Source: Deltaproteobacteria bacterium (GTDB lineage: Bacteria; Desulfobacterota; Syntrophia; Syntrophales; Smithellaceae). From it: DNA of 64,000 nucleotides. The notes under the pieces were generated by a model. The model saw nothing but the letters and a program-made list of their open reading frames with translations, did not search any database and was not told the origin of the DNA. The first letter of the stretch is position 1; every line of letters begins with the position of its first letter. Positions 61,781 through 64,000 of the stretch are shown here, piece by piece. The stretch lies in NCBI GenBank assembly GCA_022710585.1, contig JAKLGV010000002.1, positions 62,001 through 126,000 on the forward strand, read 5' to 3'. Made by a program: the position numbers and the translations under genes.

Positions 61781-61856
61781 TGGCGTCCCCACGCGGATTC
61801 GAACCGCGGTTACAGGCGTGAAAGGCCCGTGTCCTAGGCCTCTAGACGATGGGGAC
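61781..61856 (-). tRNA. tRNA-Glu (anticodon UUC)
   Basis: 76 nt including encoded CCA. Acceptor arms GTCCCC and GGGGAC, D-arm region TCTAGAGGCCTAGGACA, anticodon loop CTTTCAC with TTC, T-loop GGTTCGAATCC. Close to the standard bacterial tRNA-Glu. Glu-tRNA synthetase is the family target of HipA, but the two loci are 60 kb apart. Confidence 0.95.
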
Positions 61857-61940
61857 ATCCGTAAACCTTTTAAACAGACGGTGCCCTATATATTGTTAAA
61901 TCCCGAATGTCAAGCACGGACTGCGATAAATAATTCATGG

Positions 61941-62642
61941 TTATTTGTGTCCGGATTTGACGTAATCCTCCGCCATCTTATTGTATTTCGATGTCTTGGA
62001 TGCCTCGATATACTTGGATTTCTTGGCCATTTTCGCCATATTCTTCAAACTCTTGTACGGAGTTGTTTTGATTTTGCTGTTGGCAATTCCTGATGGTACA
62101 CCGGCGCCGAGGTCGGGATCGATCATGAAAGTGACTCGGGTATGTTCACGGTCTACCCACTGGAGGGTAAACAGCGAATAAAAGGAAGGCATTCTGACAT
62201 AGCCTTTTCCGGCATCATAAGGAAGCTCTTTGGTGGAATCGGCATAGACAAGATTGGTCCCATTATGCATGTCAATCACAGTCTTGCTTTTAAGAACCAT
62301 GTCTCTGTCAGTCAGGAGATCAATGTGCTGACGGAACCAGAAAATGAAAACGTCTTTTTCGTCATCAACCGTTTTCAGCATTTTTGTGTCTTTACAGTCG
62401 TGCATCCATTCCTTATAGTTGGGAATATCTCTCAGAATGGTGCCCAGGACTTCTATCCGGGCCGGTATGACACATGTGGCTTTGGCAGCGATGTAGTCTT
62501 TTCCGGCAACGGCGCTTGTATAAAGTTCGCAGCCATCCTCTTTGTCAATAAGTTTCCACTGATATTTATCAGCGGCAAAGCCGGTTGAGACAACCATCAA
62601 AAACATCAGTACTACGGTAAAAATTATGCTTCTTCTTGACAT
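61941..62642 (-). CDS. Periplasmic START/SRPBCC-domain protein
   Basis: 233 residues; AGGAGGGG upstream. Signal peptide ends VVSTGFA. The body follows the START-like order: WKLIDKEDGCELYTSAVAGKDYIAAKATCVIPARIEVLGTILRDIPNYKEWMHDCKDTKML, FWFRQHIDLLTDRDMVLKSK, VTFMIDPDLGAGVPSGIANS. Such domains bind hydrophobic ligands; the ligand is unknown. Confidence 0.8.
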   Translation of the reverse strand: MSRRSIIFTVVLMFLMVVSTGFAADKYQWKLIDKEDGCELYTSAVAGKDYIAAKATCVIPARIEVLGTILRDIPNYKEWMHDCKDTKMLKTVDDEKDVFIFWFRQHIDLLTDRDMVLKSKTVIDMHNGTNLVYADSTKELPYDAGKGYVRMPSFYSLFTLQWVDREHTRVTFMIDPDLGAGVPSGIANSKIKTTPYKSLKNMAKMAKKSKYIEASKTSKYNKMAEDYVKSGHK

Positions 62643-62843
62643 AAAAAAACCCCTCCTGTTGATTTGATTTGGTACTGCTCTTTTTTCGACTCTTTTATTA
62701 ATTTGTTTGATGTGTGGTGCACCTCGTATTGCATTTCATTATAAATTTGTCAAGCAATACGCAGGCCATCATCACACACGCGGGGGGGCGTGTAAAATTC
62801 TTTTTAAACTCTAAGAGTTCCTGTCGATCTTAATGGCCAGGAG

Positions 62844-63878
62844 CTACTTTTTGACTTTTAATATCTGTGCCTTCAATGCCTCCAACCCGTTCCAGATCTC
62901 TTCATCGCCTACAAATTTTTTAACATCCTTTGCCGAGTATTTTATAACGCAGGTTGGTGTATTCTTAATGTCGTTTGCTTTTATCATGGCGCTGAGCAGC
63001 GGATAAATTGATTTTTCATCCAATGTTTTTAAAGCCACCTTTTGATTTTTCAGATAGGCGACCAGGTCAGCCTCTTTTTCGATGTTTTTGGGTTGCGCCG
63101 CCTCAAAAAGTAAATTGCGCACGCGGAAAATATTTTCAGGGCGGGAATCGGCATTGACCGCGTAGAGATAATATTTGGCGTAGATCGGCGTGGCTTTGTT
63201 AAAAGGAACATCAATAAAGGTCAGTTTGATCTGGCCTTTGGTGACCAGTTCTTTCAATAAAGATTCGGCTTTTGTGTCAATGCGTTTGCATGGCGGGCAG
63301 AAGTAATCGGTAAACATGACCACTTCGTATGGTCCCTTGCCCAGCGATGGAATGGAGCCGGACGAAATCTCTCCATAGGCCGGTGTGACGGAACCGGAGA
63401 AAGTAAATAAAATCGTCAAATAGCCCAACAAACTAAATAACAGCAAAGGCAATTTATGAAGTCTCAACATAGGAAAATCAACCTCCCCAAGAAAATATAA
63501 CCACATCCGACTGCGATTTTTATACCAGGCGGAGGGAATCTCAAAATTAATAATAAAGGCCAGAATCAACAGCACGGAAAACGTAAGACAAAAAGGGCAA
63601 TAAACGTCGTGCTGTATCTGAAAGGCGTAAAGATGGACTTCCACGCCCAGTCCCGCCGCCAGCATCGCCCGGACAAAATTCATTTGCTGGAACAGGGCAA
63701 ATACAATGACGAAGGACATGTAAACAATGCCGACCCATTTAAGATCGAAACCTAATATGTCCCCTCTCAGATAGCTGCATTCCGTATCGCAGTAATCGTA
63801 ATACGCCATGACGCCAATGCCCATCAGCGACAGGACGATTGTTATAATGTGTCTATATTTACTGATAAAATCTTTCAT
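62844..63878 (-). CDS. VKOR-DsbA-like fusion (disulphide bond formation)
   Basis: 344 residues. The N-terminal half has about four to five membrane helices of vitamin K epoxide reductase type with the paired cysteines (YCDTECS; active-site CxxC in DVYCPFCLTF). The C-terminal half is a thioredoxin/DsbA domain with FCPPCK and cis-Pro area NTPTCVI. One protein could both introduce disulphides and be re-oxidised by quinone, replacing DsbA-DsbB. Confidence 0.87.
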   Translation of the reverse strand: MKDFISKYRHIITIVLSLMGIGVMAYYDYCDTECSYLRGDILGFDLKWVGIVYMSFVIVFALFQQMNFVRAMLAAGLGVEVHLYAFQIQHDVYCPFCLTFSVLLILAFIINFEIPSAWYKNRSRMWLYFLGEVDFPMLRLHKLPLLLFSLLGYLTILFTFSGSVTPAYGEISSGSIPSLGKGPYEVVMFTDYFCPPCKRIDTKAESLLKELVTKGQIKLTFIDVPFNKATPIYAKYYLYAVNADSRPENIFRVRNLLFEAAQPKNIEKEADLVAYLKNQKVALKTLDEKSIYPLLSAMIKANDIKNTPTCVIKYSAKDVKKFVGDEEIWNGLEALKAQILKVKK

Positions 63879-63924
63879 AATTATAAGTGATAATATTTTA
63901 AACGCGAGTTCCTATATACTATCT

Positions 63925-64000
63925 TTAAAAAAATTTCTTCTGAAATTTTAAGGCCACGTTCACCAGCCCGATCATAACCGGCACTTCCACCAGCGGACCG
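63925..64000 (-). CDS. C-terminus of ACR3-type arsenite efflux permease (partial)
   Basis: Only the last 24 codons are in the window: GPLVEVPVMIGLVNVALKFQKKFF and stop. The GPLVEVPV motif followed by a basic end is typical of the ACR3/ArsB family. The gene enters from the right edge. Confidence 0.65.
   Translation of the reverse strand, partial: GPLVEVPVMIGLVNVALKFQKKFF

Noticed and set aside
61655..61858. 67-codon minus-strand ORF
   Set aside because: Overlaps the tRNA-Glu gene and its terminator.

Overview
The window looks like a chromosomal segment of a Gram-negative, probably anaerobic bacterium. The outer-membrane polysaccharide export genes, a PEP-CTERM protein, an OMP beta-barrel, an ACR3-like arsenite pump tail and four families of dispersed intergenic repeats fit Desulfobacterota (Syntrophales-like). 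That placement is inference; there is no rRNA or marker gene to settle it. Almost every gene is on the minus strand.

Layout. 1-1.2 kb: hipBA with two clear operators. 1.4-7.3 kb: polysaccharide genes (membrane FlaA1/WbpM-like dehydratase, VanZ-like protein, an unusual sugar-phosphate transferase) with an AlbA-type regulator between them. 7.6-11.6 kb: defence/toxin-antitoxin genes (MNT-HEPN, AbiEi/AbiEii, AAA-DUF4143 ATPase). 12.4-15.8 kb: a PEP-CTERM gene whose 3' end is broken by an IS21-family element. 16.1-31.7 kb: an AT-rich glycan cluster (beta-helix protein, DUF354 protein, HisF/HisH-like pair with a truncated amidotransferase, acetyltransferases, deacetylase, four glycosyltransferase-type genes, a broken methyltransferase, Wzy, Wzx). 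31.7-41.3 kb: what appears to be a complete GDP-sugar-type legionaminic acid pathway (LegB, C, H, G, I, F plus PtmE, A, F) and a UDP-hexose 4-epimerase. 41.5-44.5 kb: four toxin-antitoxin modules, one with a decayed HicA. 44.6-55.6 kb: UDP-ManNAc(3NAc)A pathway genes (WbpA, WbpB-WbpD fusion, WbpE, WbpI), interleaved with two four-helix-bundle genes, an amber-interrupted RelE-like toxin, a second nucleotide-sugar dehydrogenase, a papain-like protease and a ParE/Phd module. 55.7-61.1 kb: PHP phosphatase, beta-barrel, Wzc-like kinase and Wza-like export lipoprotein. 61.8-64 kb: tRNA-Glu, START-domain protein, VKOR-DsbA fusion and the end of an ACR3-like gene.

How the parts work together: the 16-61 kb genes would make, flip, polymerise and export a surface polysaccharide containing legionaminic acid and a diacetamido-uronic acid. 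A HisH/HisF/WbuX amidation branch appears broken because only the WbuX C-terminus remains.

The strongest unexplained signal is a family of tracts built from degenerate 7-nt units kept in strict register. They fill most spacers at 1-16 kb and 41-56 kb but are almost absent from the 17-41 kb core. A 14-nt hairpin unit fits their 7-nt phase. They occur in frame inside two enzyme genes in lengths of exactly 42 and 63 nt, border several gene ends and truncations, and bracket both four-helix-bundle genes in inverted orientation. Together these suggest a repeat-plus-protein cassette that deserves study.
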